Of a stretch of DNA of 64,000 nt, positions 33,922 to 45,860 are shown piece by piece. The position numbers and the translations under genes were made by a program. This DNA comes from Diogma glabrata (lineage: Eukaryota; Arthropoda; Insecta; Diptera; Cylindrotomidae): positions 423,886,429 to 423,950,428 of the forward strand of contig OY856187.1 in the NCBI GenBank assembly GCA_963693315.1, in the 5' to 3' direction. Position 1 is the stretch's first letter; every line of letters starts with the position of its first letter. The notes below the pieces were generated by a model that saw only the letters and a program-made list of their open reading frames with translations, was not told the DNA's origin and did no database searches.

Positions 33922-36176
33922 CAGGTATTCCCCGAGTTACGACCGAGATAGGTTCCTGGGCATCGGTCGTAAGTCGGATTTCATACAAAATAACTACATA
34001 TGTTTAAGAAAAAATTTACATACTGTACTACTAACTTTGAGGGTCAGGAGAAATGAAACTACGTGTTTTTAATTGTTTTTTATACCCAGCTTCGATGTAG
34101 GATGTTAAAGCAGGCAGTTGGTCAGTGTAACTGCGATTGGGACAGTAACCAGCTTGTTCGAATGGGAACTGGTCATTCAAGATGGGTGCGATACGGTTGT
34201 ATATGAGTCGTTTTAGCAATTTATAGCAGGTGCTCAAAAGTGCAATTGGGCGATAGTTTCCTGGTTCATTGAATGGTTTACCTAGCTTAAGTATCACTAT
34301 CACTTTCGTGATTGGATGATTGCCGTTTTCTAGGACATTCGAGAAAAATTTAGTTAGCCATTATTTTCAGGATTTTTAATAAGTTCTGGAAAAATACCAT
34401 CGTTGCTAGCTGCTTTTATATTTGTTTGGGACAGAGCTGAATTTAGTTCTTCGGTACTAAAAGAGCTCGCATACTTCGATGCAGACGAGCAATTGCGCTT
34501 CATTTCTCTTAATATACGTTTAATTAAGAACGAGACATGTTTACGTTATGATTTGCAATGTCCTCTGGATTTATTTCATTGTTAGCCGCACGAGTAATTG
34601 AGTTTGAACCAACCAGCGTCCGAAGGAGACTCCAAGCTACCCTGCTTGAATGGGACAAATCAATGTTTTCAACAGCGTTAATCCACTTTTGCTTCTTCGC
34701 GGAGTCCAGTGAATATATTAAGTCATCAGCCACGCCTGCCTCCCCACTACTAAGGTATTCCTTGTATAATATATCGCTCTCTCTACTCCAGCCAGCAATG
34801 TTTTCTTCACGGAAGCCTCTTAGGATGCATTTCTTAGCAGTTGAGATGACTGCTCCGACGAACCTATCGTAATTTTTAGGAATGGGTTGGATCCAGCGAA
34901 TCACTGCATCCAACTCCGACCTATATTTAGCCAGCCCAGTCAGCTTTGTTAAAATTCCATCTGGGTTGAGGAGAGGAGTTAACGAGTGGGATTTGGATAC
35001 CTACCTCAAGAATTACTGGACGATGTTGAGAGCATGGAAAACCTTGTAAGACAGCCCTATTGGAATAGGGTTACGTTGTTCGTTTTTTGTGGAAAAACAG
35101 AGGTTGGGTTTGTAATCACTTCGCCATCTAGCAGATCTAAAGGTTTTCATGTCTTTCGCATCATATACCAGGAACATGTTGTTACCATCCGCACAGTCAG
35201 TCAGTTGTATGCCTTTGGGATTATTATTTGAGTAGGACCACTGAGTGTGATGGCTATTGAAGTCACCAGCATATATTGCTGGGTGGTGAAATAATGGTAG
35301 AGTAGCAGCTGGCCATCCCGTATTTGGAGGCTTTTATACGTTCACAATCTTCGTGTCTGATATATCAACAAAAATAAGATGATATCGTTGTCCGTCTGTG
35401 TAAGTACATACGTGCAGTTCATGATTTCTGACTTAAAATACGTGGCAGATCCATATGCATGATGGTAAATAGCTCTAATTAATTTGTAACCAACAATGTT
35501 TCCTCTAGAGGTAAGTTGCGCTTCATCTGCTGCATGTGTTTCTTGCAGAACTACAACGTCGATGTCGAAAGCTTTTAATACTTGTTGTAAATGTTTAGTT
35601 TTTGACTTGCTTTTCCCTTTAATATTCAATTGCAAAATACGGACTGAGGGTCCAATATTTTTTGTCTTATGGTGCTGAAAAGTACCGTTGTTATTGTGAT
35701 TTTGGTTCAAGTTCATTTGTTTGTATCACAGCCAAGAGTTCGAAATGAAATATTTGGTTACCAAATTTGAATAGACTTTTAGTGTAATCCAGGGTGTAGC
35801 GCGAGGAGCTTATCTATTCACACACCCCTACGTTTAGTTGCAATTTTTTAATAAACATTAATTAAACTAGATTTGCATATAAAAAAAATTCAAAGTAAGT
35901 TTTATGTTTTATAAGCATAGATGTTATTTGTGTAGTGATATTGATTTTCGCGCAAAAATACCACACACAGACGGAACAAGAAGTACAGCGCGCATAACAC
36001 ATTTACTTTTTGACTGTGTGTTGCAAATTTGCACCGTAAATATTTGCACCGTACAGTAAATTCAACGCACACGTAAATTTTTATTGATCTGTACCCAGCT
36101 TTAAGCATTTTCTATGAAAAGAATTGGAAAAAAAATTGTTCGTAAGTGCGAATGGTCGTAAGTCGGGGACTACCTG
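33922..36176. mobile_element. Tigger-like non-autonomous element split by a LINE
   Basis: The left end reads CAGGTATTCCCCGAGTTACG. The right end, on the minus strand, reads CAGGTAGTCCCCGACTTACG. TA flanks both ends (33920-33921 and 36177-36178). The left end contains its own inner palindrome (TTACGACCGA ... TCGGTCGTAA). No transposase is seen. The interior is mostly a minus-strand LINE (34031-35716), so the original element was about 570 bp or less. Confidence 0.8.
34031..35716 (-). pseudogene. RTE-like LINE: endonuclease, linker and start of RT
   Basis: On the minus strand: 35716-35342 is the N-terminal endonuclease (SVRILQLNIKGKSKSKTKHL, VVVLQETHAADEAQLTSRGN, GYKLIRAIYHHAYGSATYF). 34913-34524 is the linker (GAVISTAKKCILRGFREENI, SSRVAWSLLRTLVGSN). 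34303-34031 is the RT start (KPFNEPGNYRPIALLSTCYK, AGYCPNRSYTDQLPALTSYI). The rest of the endonuclease and the catalytic RT are missing or broken. The gene is truncated at 34031 within RT. Clade assignment (RTE or a Jockey relative) is tentative. Confidence 0.8.
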
Positions 36177-36395
36177 TAGTTTGATAAAATTCCTTCTTTA
36201 GAACATTGATTCTTAACATGTGATGCACGCACACATTATAGGGGGGGGTGGAATGGAATATCTGGGCGCGAAGTTCCTCGTTTATAAATTTACATGAAGC
36301 CACAAATAAAAATAATTTCAACAATTTGTTTAATAAAATTTTTTTATTCATTATATCTTTTTTAAATATGTGCGTAATAGCTATTTATGTATTAA

Positions 36396-36500
36396 GGGCA
36401 TAAAGTATGAATTTTCTTTTCCGCTTGAGAGTGAAATTGTTGCTCGAAGCGTTAGCCGAGAGAAACAATCACTCGAAAGCAAAAAAGATACTTTATGCCC
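36396..36500. repeat. 105-bp imperfect hairpin
   Basis: GGGCATAAAGTAT at 36396 is mirrored by ATACTTTATGCCC ending at 36500. Further in, GAGTGA, TTGTT and CTCG pair with CGAG, AACAA and TCACTC. It is a short palindromic element with no gene. Confidence 0.75.
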
Positions 36501-38225
36501 GAATTGCATACAAGATTTTTTGTACGAATAAGATTCTGTATTATTTGCATGAATAAAAATACGTATATTTACACAAAATAGTAAAATATTTTTTTAGAAA
36601 ATTATTTTATCCAAGTAGTATTTCGAAATAATATAATAGTAATAATAATAACTTTTTTATTCGCCTACATATAACAGTGGTACTTTATTACTGTGATTTG
36701 CGGCCGTAAAGTGTCACTTTTTAACCATTTCTTTTGTTGTCATAGTTACGTCCAAAAAAGCAAAAAACATTTGTATTTGTTTAAATTCTATAAAAAACAG
36801 AATTTTTTTATCAAAGCAACCTTTAAATTCCAAATTTCATTATCCAATTAAAATTATTGTTATTATTTGTTGTCATAGTTATACAATTATTTTGAAAAAA
36901 ATAACAAATATTTTGTCATATTCTCATATTCTCATGTCAAAATTTATGCAAAACTATAATAAACTTTGATTTAGAATAAACAATTTTTTTTAAATATTTT
37001 GCTAGCGGCGAATAAAAAATTGTATATGACGCACGGACGTAAGCTATTTTGGACTTAATGTGGGTGCAAATCTCGGCTAGCGCTTCGATTTGCAAACTCC
37101 ACATACGTCTAAAATCTTTAGCTTTACGTCCTTGCATCATAATGTACTATAGGTATAGTTATTTCAATTTTAGGCATTGTTATTTCAATTTTGGCATTTC
37201 AATAGGAAAAAGGCCTGCTTTACGAACAATTTTTGAATCGTAAAAGTGCATTTAACGGTTTGCTCGTACAAAAAAGTAATTTAAGTTATAGAAACACAAC
37301 AAAAAGAAGTTCTATATAAATCACAGAAACGAATATGATTTTTCCTAGGAATTTACAAATGTATATATGCGTTTCCTATACCGTCGGCTACAAAGCATTT
37401 ACGTGTAACTATATTTTAGAAAAAGGGATAGGAAACTCACAAATAGTATATTTTCCTACAAGAGATGAAAACATTGTTTTTTTGCAAGTAAACATTTGAT
37501 GGTTTTGGTATAGTTCGTGCTTTAAAGTATTCTCTCTTTCGTGATTTATACGAGGAACTTGGCACTGTACGGTCCTTCTATTCGTGCAGTCCAACCTTTT
37601 TGGTCCAAAATCTTTTGTACCAACCGAATCTTTGTTTTCACGTTGGCATTTCATTCGGTTAATTTGTCTTCGTATTACGTTTTTAAAGATATACAACCGA
37701 ATTTAAGGTTATTGCGACAGGAAACTTTCGATTGACACAAAATACGTTGGAGTAAATGTATTTTTTTGAGTGTTAATCTGTTAATTTTTAAACTAGATTT
37801 AATCTGATTCAATGGATAACAGCGATTCATTAAAATTCATGGTGTGCTCAATTGACACGACATTATACCAATGATTAGCTAAAATAGCACTGCAGCATCT
37901 CGTATCATTCGCCACAACGTATTTTGGTGAATTGCGTCAATAGTGCATAGAAATATATTTAATGCTGGTGATTATATACGTATCATAAATTTTAATTGAA
38001 TTGTATTTATTATTTTAGATAATATTTCAAACATTCGGGTTTTCAATGAAATTAATTGGCATAAACAACAACAACATACAAAGTTATTAAAATTAGAGTT
38101 CTAACCATACCATCGAATTGAAAAAATTCAAATTATTTCCTTACTTGAGTTTAAACTTTAATTTCTTACAAAAACCTAAAAACCAAATTATTAAAATATG
38201 TTATGCACCTAAATATCTTATGGCA
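36501..38225. other. Unassigned stretch
   Basis: It holds only chance-like frames. The minus-strand frame 37409-37696 is somewhat richer in charged residues but matches no family I recognise. Confidence 0.4.
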
Positions 38226-38273
38226 GTGTTTGTTTTTCATTCCGGTAGCTAAAAAGGTTGAGACCCACTGTTT
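38226..38273 (-). repeat. hAT-type terminus
   Basis: The minus strand reads CAGTGGGTCTCAACCTTTTT, very like the CAGTGGTTCTCAACC ends of hAT (Charlie/Tip100-type) transposons. The opposite side begins CAGTGTTTG. No transposase is recognised beside it, so this is a short internal-deletion derivative or a relic. Confidence 0.4.
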
Positions 38274-40079
38274 CCACTGAACCACTGAACATAAAGAGGA
38301 TAGGTGTTTCAAAAATACATTTGTTAAATTGTATACTTCATAATAACTATAAAATATATGTATAAGGAACAAAAAAAAATAAATAAATTCAAATTAATAA
38401 CTTTGCAATTTCCCAGTCTTGTATTTCAGATCTTAAGTGGCGATAAATTTTGACTAGAGATAACGCCTTTTCGAAGGCAAGTGGTTTTCTACAAGGTTTA
38501 TTCTAAATTAAACAGTAGTTTGAGAAAATTCTTTCAATTGAAGCCGAGCTTGATGAGCAAGTTCATTAGTGATACAAAAAAATTGCAAAAATTTGTAGGC
38601 AACTTTGAATAATTTTTGTTTTTCACGTGCAATATTTTACCACCATTTTTTGCGCTTAATTTTTCAAGCACCTCCGGTTTGAACCTCTAAACAAATCTAT
38701 TCTGGAAAATATTTTCCATAGTTAATTTTAAATGCAAAACGGTGTGTTAAAATGGTAGTGCGTTTTTGGCTTATCCAGTCTTCTGCTGCGCTCTCTGCTT
38801 CTTCACTAAGCAGTTTGCCCAAACATTTTGGATGTATCATGTTTGCTAAATAGTGAGTGGTGGCGAGGGAGTACAATTTTCATTCGTTTTTTCAATTTTT
38901 TGTAAATAAAATGTCCTTTAAATAAAATCGCCTTTTTGTTAATAAAATATCGTTATTCAGCAAGTTATTACCAGAGTTCGACAGTTGTGGCAAATGTAGT
39001 GGAATCATCTTGCAGACCATATAATGCTATTTTTATTTCAGATAACATTTGCTGAAGACTTAAGGTCTTGTTGTACAATTGTACATTATTTAAAATTTTG
39101 TAGATATCGTTATTAAACACATTTAAATTCTCTGATCTAATTTTTGCATAGAGGTGAAAATTAGAAATAATAAATGTTGTTAAGCAATAACAACATTTTG
39201 TTAAGGCAAAACTCCTAATTTTTAGCCATCGATGTGGCTGGTATTGATTGTAAAGTAATTCTGTACACTTATTATTTGTTTGATGTGCTGAGTGTTCTGA
39301 GCACCCATAAAAATATCCCATTTTGTAATTGAAATTTCACACTCGAATGAAAAACCGAATAAAACCCACATAAAAAACCCGAAATAACCCACCGGGTTGG
39401 TTTTTTTTTTAAACCGGGTTTTTCCAACCCAGCGAGCTAACGTGAGATATCTCGTGACACTGGAAATGGCAGTGAGATGTCATTAGCCCAGCTGATACCT
39501 TAGAAGTGCTGTCGAATGAACTATATTCAGTCGAAATTAGCACCCTCCATTTTAGTTATGGAATATTCTTTTAGATGGTTAAAGAATTGAATTCTCGAAA
39601 AAAACGAGGTTTCATATAATTCAAATTCTTGTTTTATTTAGAATAAATAATTTAATTTTTGTTACGTTTTACAGAAAAAGTAATTTCTAGTCAATACTGT
39701 TAAATAATTATAAGAATTGTACGAACAAATTACAACAATATTAACAATAAAATATTTAAAATTAAAATAAATAATTATTAAAAGAAAAACTATACATTTA
39801 TTATATCTATTAATAAAAAAAAGAACAAAAAACTCTATCTGGACTTTAATCATTGAGGACTAAAGTACGTCACATAATCAAGAATTATGCCATTAACTAG
39901 ACTATTGGCAACCCAATAGTTTTGCCCTGCAATTTTTTTCTAAAAAATTTGCATTTCACCCTTTTATTTTATTTTTATTTCCTCCATCCTATCATGAAAT
40001 ATTGGCCTATGTAATATTTTGTTATGTTTAGTTATCTATTGTTTAGTTTACTTAAGGCTGAAAATCACATACAAGAGAA
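38274..40079. other. Unassigned stretch with a degenerate repeat
   Basis: It includes the ACCCACCGGGTTGG repeat copy at 39355-39560. The minus frame at 38968-39321 is unidentified. Otherwise AT-rich. Confidence 0.4.
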
Positions 40080-40153
40080 ACAGAAACAGAATTCCATACA
40101 AATTTTACAGCAACAGATTTTGCTGTCAAATTTGTATGAAATTCAGTTTCTGT
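40080..40153. repeat. 74-bp hairpin
   Basis: ACAGAAACAGAATTCCATAC, with AAATTT and ACAGCA, pairs with TTGCTGT, AAATTTGTATG and AATTCAGTTTCTGT. One or two bases bulge and the loop is short. It may be a tiny MITE. A small-RNA precursor is possible on shape alone. Confidence 0.65.
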
Positions 40154-40425
40154 TGTAAGTGAATGCCCGGCTTTATCCATTCTTTGTTTAGTTATTCAAA
40201 AACATACACTGAAAAAAGAAATTCGCGAGAGAGAATCGAACGCCGAAATTGTTTCAACTGAAGAGCTGTACATGTACAGAACTGTGTAGTTGGCGCAATC
40301 GCACGTTAAGTTAATGTTAAAATTAAATATACATAGTTCACTAATTGCAAATACAGGCTATTTGAAGTAAAAGAATTCATGATATAAAACAAAAGTCAAT
40401 TTTTTCTTGGAAATAGTAATTAGAT

Positions 40426-40635
40426 TTGAAAAAAGGGGTGAATTTGAACAACTCCCTTCCGGCTAATATTAAATCGTTAAAAATACTTTCGGATTTCAAA
40501 AGGGAAATCGGCATTATCAGATTAAATTTGTTCAGGTCTGATTATTTTGCCCATCGTAAAAGGACAATTAATATCATTCATATTATAAACATATATTTTT
40601 GTTTTGTTTTTTTGGCTCCCGGAAAAAAAAGATAA
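40426..40635 (+). pseudogene. Possible LINE C-terminal scrap
   Basis: NLNNSLPANIKSLKILSDFK resembles the W-NSLP-I-SL--F-K ending of CR1/Jockey ORF2 proteins (compare 19160-19245 and 50260-50340). It is short and isolated. Confidence 0.45.
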
Positions 40636-40993
40636 GATGTTCTAGGTACATGTAATAACGAAAGTTGGCTTAACCGAGAGAGCAATAAAATCGTTTCCCT
40701 AAAAGAGTGCGATGATCCAGTCTAATAAAAAGCATATTCTCTTAAATCGAAGATAAAATAAAATGTCCTGTTTAATCGAAAATTATTGAAATAAAAGCAC
40801 AATAATATGATTTAAAATTTACGTATTCTACGAATCCAGAAATAGTATTATTTAGAATTTTTATACAAAAATTCTTAAAAAATATGCAATGTGGAACGCT
40901 GAATATTTTAACAGAAATAAATATTAGATTAAGTAGAAATTAACCAACATAGTAAAAAAAACAATTATTTAAAAATTTTATGTATTTATTAAT

Positions 40994-41219
40994 TTATGTA
41001 TAATGTAAATCGTAGAGAAGTTGTTGAATTTTTATACGTGCAAGAGCATTTTGCTGACTCGGTAGACTTCTCAAGCTATCCACTAAACTTAAAACGAACT
41101 TCGTATCGCTGTCCTCTGTAATGATCGGTGCTTCCAAAAATTCATGCATATGGTTTTTCACATGTCTTTCATTTTTCGATTTAGATGATACATTCGATCT
41201 CTCCCTCTCGTCGTACACC
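40994..41219 (-). CDS. MADF-BESS gene, last exon with BESS motif
   Basis: It follows acceptor TACATTTTTAG. It reads VYDERERSNVSSKSKNERHV, then the BESS motif and a stop. Confidence 0.85.
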
Positions 41220-41697
41220 CTAAAAATGTAGTTGTATTCATTACATATTTTAACAAATGTTTAAAATTAATAGTTACGGAATCTGTGTTATTTTTGGTAT
41301 CAAAAATTTAAGTATGTTATAATATGGCCAATCCACATCGACATCATATTCACCGATGGAATTTATTTCGCTGTTATAGATAGTCTGGAATCGATCTCTA
41401 AGCAAACTCCAACTACTCTTGCAATCAATCACTTGATACAAACAAAAATTATTTAATTAGAAATTATGCTTTATAAACCAACAATGTATTTACCTGAACG
41501 ATTACATTTTTGTGATATTAGCAGCCACACAGCATCTCGTTTTTCCTTATTATTATAATCCTCCTGAGTTGCATCGTATAGTATTGTATGTGTTTGCACT
41601 TCGGCGATTAAATTTTTTTCAAAATTGACTTCACTAATGAGATTTTCAGAATCGTTTTTTACCAACTCTTTTATATTGTCTTCAATTTTAATATCAT
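40994..41697 (-). CDS. MADF-BESS domain protein, three exons
   Basis: Exons are 41697-41494, 41431-41278 and 41219-40994. Each junction has GT/AG ends (donors GTAAAT and GTAACT) and the phases agree. The protein has a MADF domain (EVQTHTILYDATQEDYNNKE ... RDAVWLLISQKCNRS, then VIDCKSSWSLLRDRF), split by the first intron. A BESS motif (DTKFVLSLVDSLRSL, then ALARIKIQQLLYDLHY) ends 6 residues before the stop. MADF binds DNA in a Myb-like fold and BESS mediates protein contacts; fly members such as Adf1 regulate transcription. The first exon starts at an acceptor (TTTGACAG), so the ATG must lie in an upstream exon, probably 47991-48052. Confidence 0.85.
41278..41431 (-). CDS. MADF-BESS gene, middle exon
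   Basis: It carries the second half of the MADF domain (DCKSSWSLLRDRFQTIY) and GEYDVDVDWPYYNILKFLIP. It enters in phase 1 and leaves in phase 2, matching its neighbours. Confidence 0.82.
41494..41697 (-). CDS. MADF-BESS gene, exon with first half of MADF
   Basis: It reads DIKIEDNIKELVKNDSENL and then the MADF start, up to QKCNRS at a GTAAAT donor. Confidence 0.82.
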
Positions 41698-41704
41698 CTG
41701 TCAA

Positions 41705-42565
41705 ATTTGAATATTATTGAATCATATCATATAAATTCATTTTTTTTATATAACAAATTCAACGTATTTTGTTGGCTTTGTAGACGAAAACTTCGAATTT
41801 AAAAGAAATATAGTTTAAATGTTAATCAACCGAAGGGTCTTTTTGAAAGGTAAGAGAGCATATTTGATTTCATACAATTTGAGTACATTACTGGTCTTTT
41901 TTAGAAACATCATGAATTTCAATACAGAAATCATAATTTTGGAGTTTCCTGTTAATTTATTTAGTCACAATATTATTATAATTGATTACGATCACCAGTG
42001 AAGTTCGGTTTAAGTTCAGCTATACATATTTTTTAACGAATATGTGTTATATTATGCTTTGTAGAGCAAAAATAGTTATTTTTAGGAGTAAATATTAAGA
42101 GGAAACTAAAATATTTTAAACTCGATAATAATTTATGTGTGATTTTTCCGAAACTATAGCATAAATATTATTGACGCAATAGACAGTTAATTGCATTACA
42201 TTTGATAGCTTGGGGAATACATTGCTAGTGTTCGATCGAGACAACGCGATAAAAAAATCATGATTTTTCGAAGTACTATACGCAGCCATTTATCACGAAA
42301 AAAATCAGAATTTTTGTTGGTTTTAAATGTCAAAATGTTTTGAATTTAGGTGACAAAAATTAGGTGATAAAAATATAAAAATATTTTATTTCAGTTGTTA
42401 ACACGTTTGGTTTTATTTTGTTTATGCTTACATTTGTGTGATGACTATTCATGATAAAATTGGTTTTGTGCCTTCGGGCTAAATTTATCTTTTGTGATAA
42501 AAATAATTGAAATAATAGTGACTGATAAAGGTTGACATATAAATCCATCTTTTATCTTTTGACTG
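41705..42565. other. Probable intron of the MADF-BESS gene
   Basis: No coding or repeat feature recognised. Confidence 0.4.
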
Positions 42566-42583
42566 GGTTAACCGCGGTTAACC
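42566..42583. repeat. 18-bp perfect palindrome, copy 1
   Basis: GGTTAACCGCGGTTAACC equals its own reverse complement. The next 3 bases (ATA) are also shared with the second copy at 42684-42700. Confidence 0.9.
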
Positions 42584-42683
42584 ATAAGGCTATAATGTCA
42601 CTAATGTCATAGTTAAAATAGTGACGTCAAGTATTGAATTAAAAGTTTTTGGTTAATTATGGAACGAGATTTGGTAGAGTAAA

Positions 42684-42700
42684 GTTAACCGCGGTTAACC
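42684..42700. repeat. Palindrome, copy 2
   Basis: GTTAACCGCGGTTAACC followed by ATAGTTAA, 118 bp from the first copy. The paired palindromes may be the ends or binding sites of a small insertion beside the transposase fragment. Confidence 0.85.
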
Positions 42701-42835
42701 ATAGTTAATTTCGAAACGCATTCCTGTTTGGTCCGGTTTGACGTAATATTCAACGAAGGGAAGTTAGAAGAAAAAATTTTACTTAAAATATCGCGATATT
42801 TATTATGAACACTACCATTTTTGCTGCCAGTGTCA

Positions 42836-43291
42836 TTAAAGCCAACAAAATAAGTTTGTTTTAAGATTTGTTGCATAATTCTGGAAGCTGTACTCACGAA
42901 AGTTTGCTTTAAAATCTGAACTAATGTCTACTTCAGAATTTTGGTTATTTTCTAATGAGTGCCGTATTCTATACAAATGTTTCCTTAAACATACTGCAGA
43001 TACAATAACTTGGTGTTCATTTTGAAGTTTTTCTTTTAACTGTCTTAATGTTATTCTAGGATTGTTTTCCAAATAACGCTCGATAAGTATAAGATGGTCG
43101 TTTGTTACTTTGACATTGCGCTTTCCTCCGTGTTGCTTTTTAACTAATAATTGTGTCTTAACCCATCGATAGGCTGTTGCTTTTTTAACTCCTAATTTAT
43201 TAGCAAGGGTTTTCCAATCTTCACCACTATTGTACAATGCACATATTTGGTTTTTAATGGTGATAGCTTCAGTTTTCTTGATGTAAGGCAT
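42836..43291 (-). pseudogene. Paired helix-turn-helix N-terminus of a Tc1/IS630-like transposase
   Basis: The ATG at 43291 starts a 151-codon frame. The first helix-turn-helix lies at residues about 10-45 (IKNQICALYNSGEDWKTLAN, KKATAYRWV). The second is at about 65-110 (LILIERYLENNPRITLRQLK, VSAVCLRKHLYRIRHSLE). This two-HTH layout is the DNA-binding half of Tc1/mariner-IS630 transposases. After NQNSEVDISSD the frame reads into unrelated sequence, and no DDE catalytic domain follows. It is therefore truncated, or a domesticated or killer-type DNA-binding remnant. It lies in the likely intron of the MADF-BESS gene. Confidence 0.65.
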
Positions 43292-43299
43292 TTTGGTAT

Positions 43300-44329
43300 A
43301 TAACCCAGAAAATGTATTTTCAAACTCACGAATGTATAAAATTATAATGAGTCTTTATTCGGAGTGATATTAATTCAATATTATAATGTAATTTATTTAA
43401 TATTTACGAACTTTTGCTAACAACCATGGAGCTTTTATGTCGAATGATGAAACCAATCTGAATTTATGATAAAAGAAACACGAAATTAATAAATGAAATG
43501 CAAACATTATAAAAAAGTTTACGCTAAATAGAATATGGGCTCGTATGAACCGTATCATAAAGCAAGGGTGCAATAAAACAACCAAACATAATTAAGATTA
43601 GGTGCAAGAATCACAAGAAAACGATGCAACCTAATCCTACTTAGGGAAAATGCGTGAGTTTTTAAAACAATTAAGCCATCTGGTATGAATTTTTTAAGTT
43701 TTGTAGCGCCATGCGCACTCACACTTTTGTTATAACAAACACGAGTGAAGTTTCTAAAATTCTAAAAATTCTGAGTTTTCTGACAATTCAAATATTTTGA
43801 CCTTCTATCCCTACGAAACAAATCCGCAAATTTGCAGTAAACCGAATTACAAATTTTGCACAATAAGAAAATATAAAGAGATCATTATCACAGCATACAC
43901 AGACATTGGTTGTCCTATTGTCAAATTTGCGACATCTTTTTTGTTTCTAAAAATGTCCACACAACACAAAATACATGTTTTTAACACCAAGCCAATTCAT
44001 GACTGTCATTTACTTACATACATAGTTTTCGTATATTTTTATTTTAATATAAGCGTTTAAAGTAAGAAATAAAACAGAATTTTTCATCTATTCGCAGAAC
44101 TGTTTTAGTCGATTTTTCAAATTTGGAAATGAAAAAGTAAAATACGCTAACCACAAAAAAATTTAATATAATTCTTAATATGGTAGAAATAAATCAATAA
44201 AATTTTATGCGTGCAATTGTGGTAAAACTTTATTATTGATACAGCCGAGAAAAAATATATATCCATCTAATACTTCAATTAATTGTTAACTGTTGTTATA
44301 AATTTCGTGAAGTTCTAATTATAAAAACA
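43300..44329. other. Unassigned stretch
   Basis: Only chance-like frames (for example 43797-44060, plus) and no recognised element. Confidence 0.4.
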
Positions 44330-45590
44330 GGTGCTCCACAGGTCCCAACCACTTTGCCTATATCAGCTCTTTCTCATATAAATCTTCACTTGTTGCTAAA
44401 GTTTCATCAAAGCTGTAGTATCCCAACAGACATAAATTCTGTTGTACGAATAGAAAAAGTAAAAAAAAATTTATCGGAAGTGAAACTGGAAGAATTAACG
44501 CATATTTACTTTACAATACTCTCAATAACTATAAGCATATTTAACTAGTTTAAACAGGGGCTCGGCAGACCCCCACTACTTATCCCAATATCGTCCAACA
44601 ACTAATCAGTTCTTTGTCATTCAAATCTCCATCTTTTGTCAAAATGACATCAAAATTGATTAGTGAACTAAGTCTGTATGCTCCCAACAAACGTTAGTGT
44701 GAAAAGTCAACAGTTGTATGGTGAACCCTCCGCCACTTTGATCATGTGTTCGAAAAGTTGATAATTATCTTCTCACACTAATTGAAACCATTTTCATAAG
44801 TTTCATCACAATCACTTCATTATTGTAGGCTGTAATATGAATAAAGACACTAAAAAAATATAAAATTGAAAAAATGGAAAAAAAATGTTTTACCGGAAGT
44901 GAAAAACTGGAAGTGGAATACAGAACTGTTATTAACCGTACTAAATGCTTATGTGCCAAGTTTCATCCAATTCGATTATTAGGTACATATGTTATGATGT
45001 TTTCAAAAACTCAGGTGCTCAGGGGACCACATACCACTTTGTTCAATATCGCTCAAAAACTAATCAGCTCCTTGGTTCACATATTTGCATCTTTGTTAAA
45101 AGTATCATCAAAATTCATACACGAACGATTGTTGTATGCTCCCAAAAAACAAAAAATAGTAAAAAAAAAACACCTGTTGTATGGTGGACCCCCAACCTTT
45201 TGTCCAATGTTCTCCAAAAGTGAACGAAATCTTTCTGATATTGATTGAAACATTTTACCAACGCCTCATGAAAATCGATTTCTAATTGTAGGCTACAGTA
45301 GGGAAACACCAGAAAAAAACTTTTTAACCGGATGTGGCAAACTGGAAGTTGGTATTCAGGAAACAGTATTAAAACCTTATATGCCAAGTCTCACTAAGAT
45401 CGAAAGCCGGACTTAGAAGTTATTGAAGATTTAAACTTACAGGTGTTCGGGAGACGTTGTTTGGTTAAATTTTGAAATGAATTCAGATCTTCCAGTTTCA
45501 AGTGAACCTGGATCATTTGTCAAAGTTTCATCAAGATCCTACGCTAAATGGAGGGGTTTTTTAGTAGTTTGCTGAGTGTATCATCTTTTC
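44330..45590 (-). repeat. 1.3-kb repeat, copy 2 (inverted)
   Basis: This is the reverse complement of 32430-33770 in order: GATCCTACGCTAAATGG (near 45540), TTCAAGTGAACCTGGATCAT, TTTTTAACCGGATG, ATGCTCCCAAAAAA and TTTTACCGGAAGTG. It has similar internal repetition and about 10-15 percent visible divergence. Confidence 0.8.
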
Positions 45591-45860
45591 ACTAAATTAT
45601 GTTAACATATGATCTGTTGTAATTTTCGGGCAACGTAATAATGTTTCGTGTTAGTTTTGTAATAAATTATAAAACAGAGGGGAAATACTTGAACTTTTAC
45701 AAAGAGTTTAATGTTTAATATAGATCGCTGCTCAAAACTAAAAACAATATCATAAAAGCCTTTAGCCGAAAACTATATAAAAATCCTTGACCTTAATACA
45801 GACCGGTCTTGAATCTCAAAATTTTGAAATTTCAGCCCCTTCATATTTAGTAAACTGGAG
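45545..45860 (+). repeat. Direct repeat, copy 1
   Basis: It contains GTAATTTTCGGGCAACG, GTGTTAGTT, ACTTGAACTTTTACAA and TTTCAGCCCCTTCATATTTA. A diverged copy in the same orientation lies at 47410-47700. Confidence 0.55.

Noticed and set aside
37409..37696. 95-codon minus frame rich in Arg, Lys and Asn
   Set aside because: No domain, no splice context, and alternative frames look equally plausible.
38968..39321. 117-codon minus frame (MGYFYGCSEHSAHQ...)
   Set aside because: Length is notable and it vaguely recalls hAT or zinc-finger proteins, but I could not find a defining motif or neighbouring pieces in order.
45115..45387. Frames within 44870-45390 on both strands
   Set aside because: They lie in the 1.3-kb dispersed repeat and are not conserved in its other copy.
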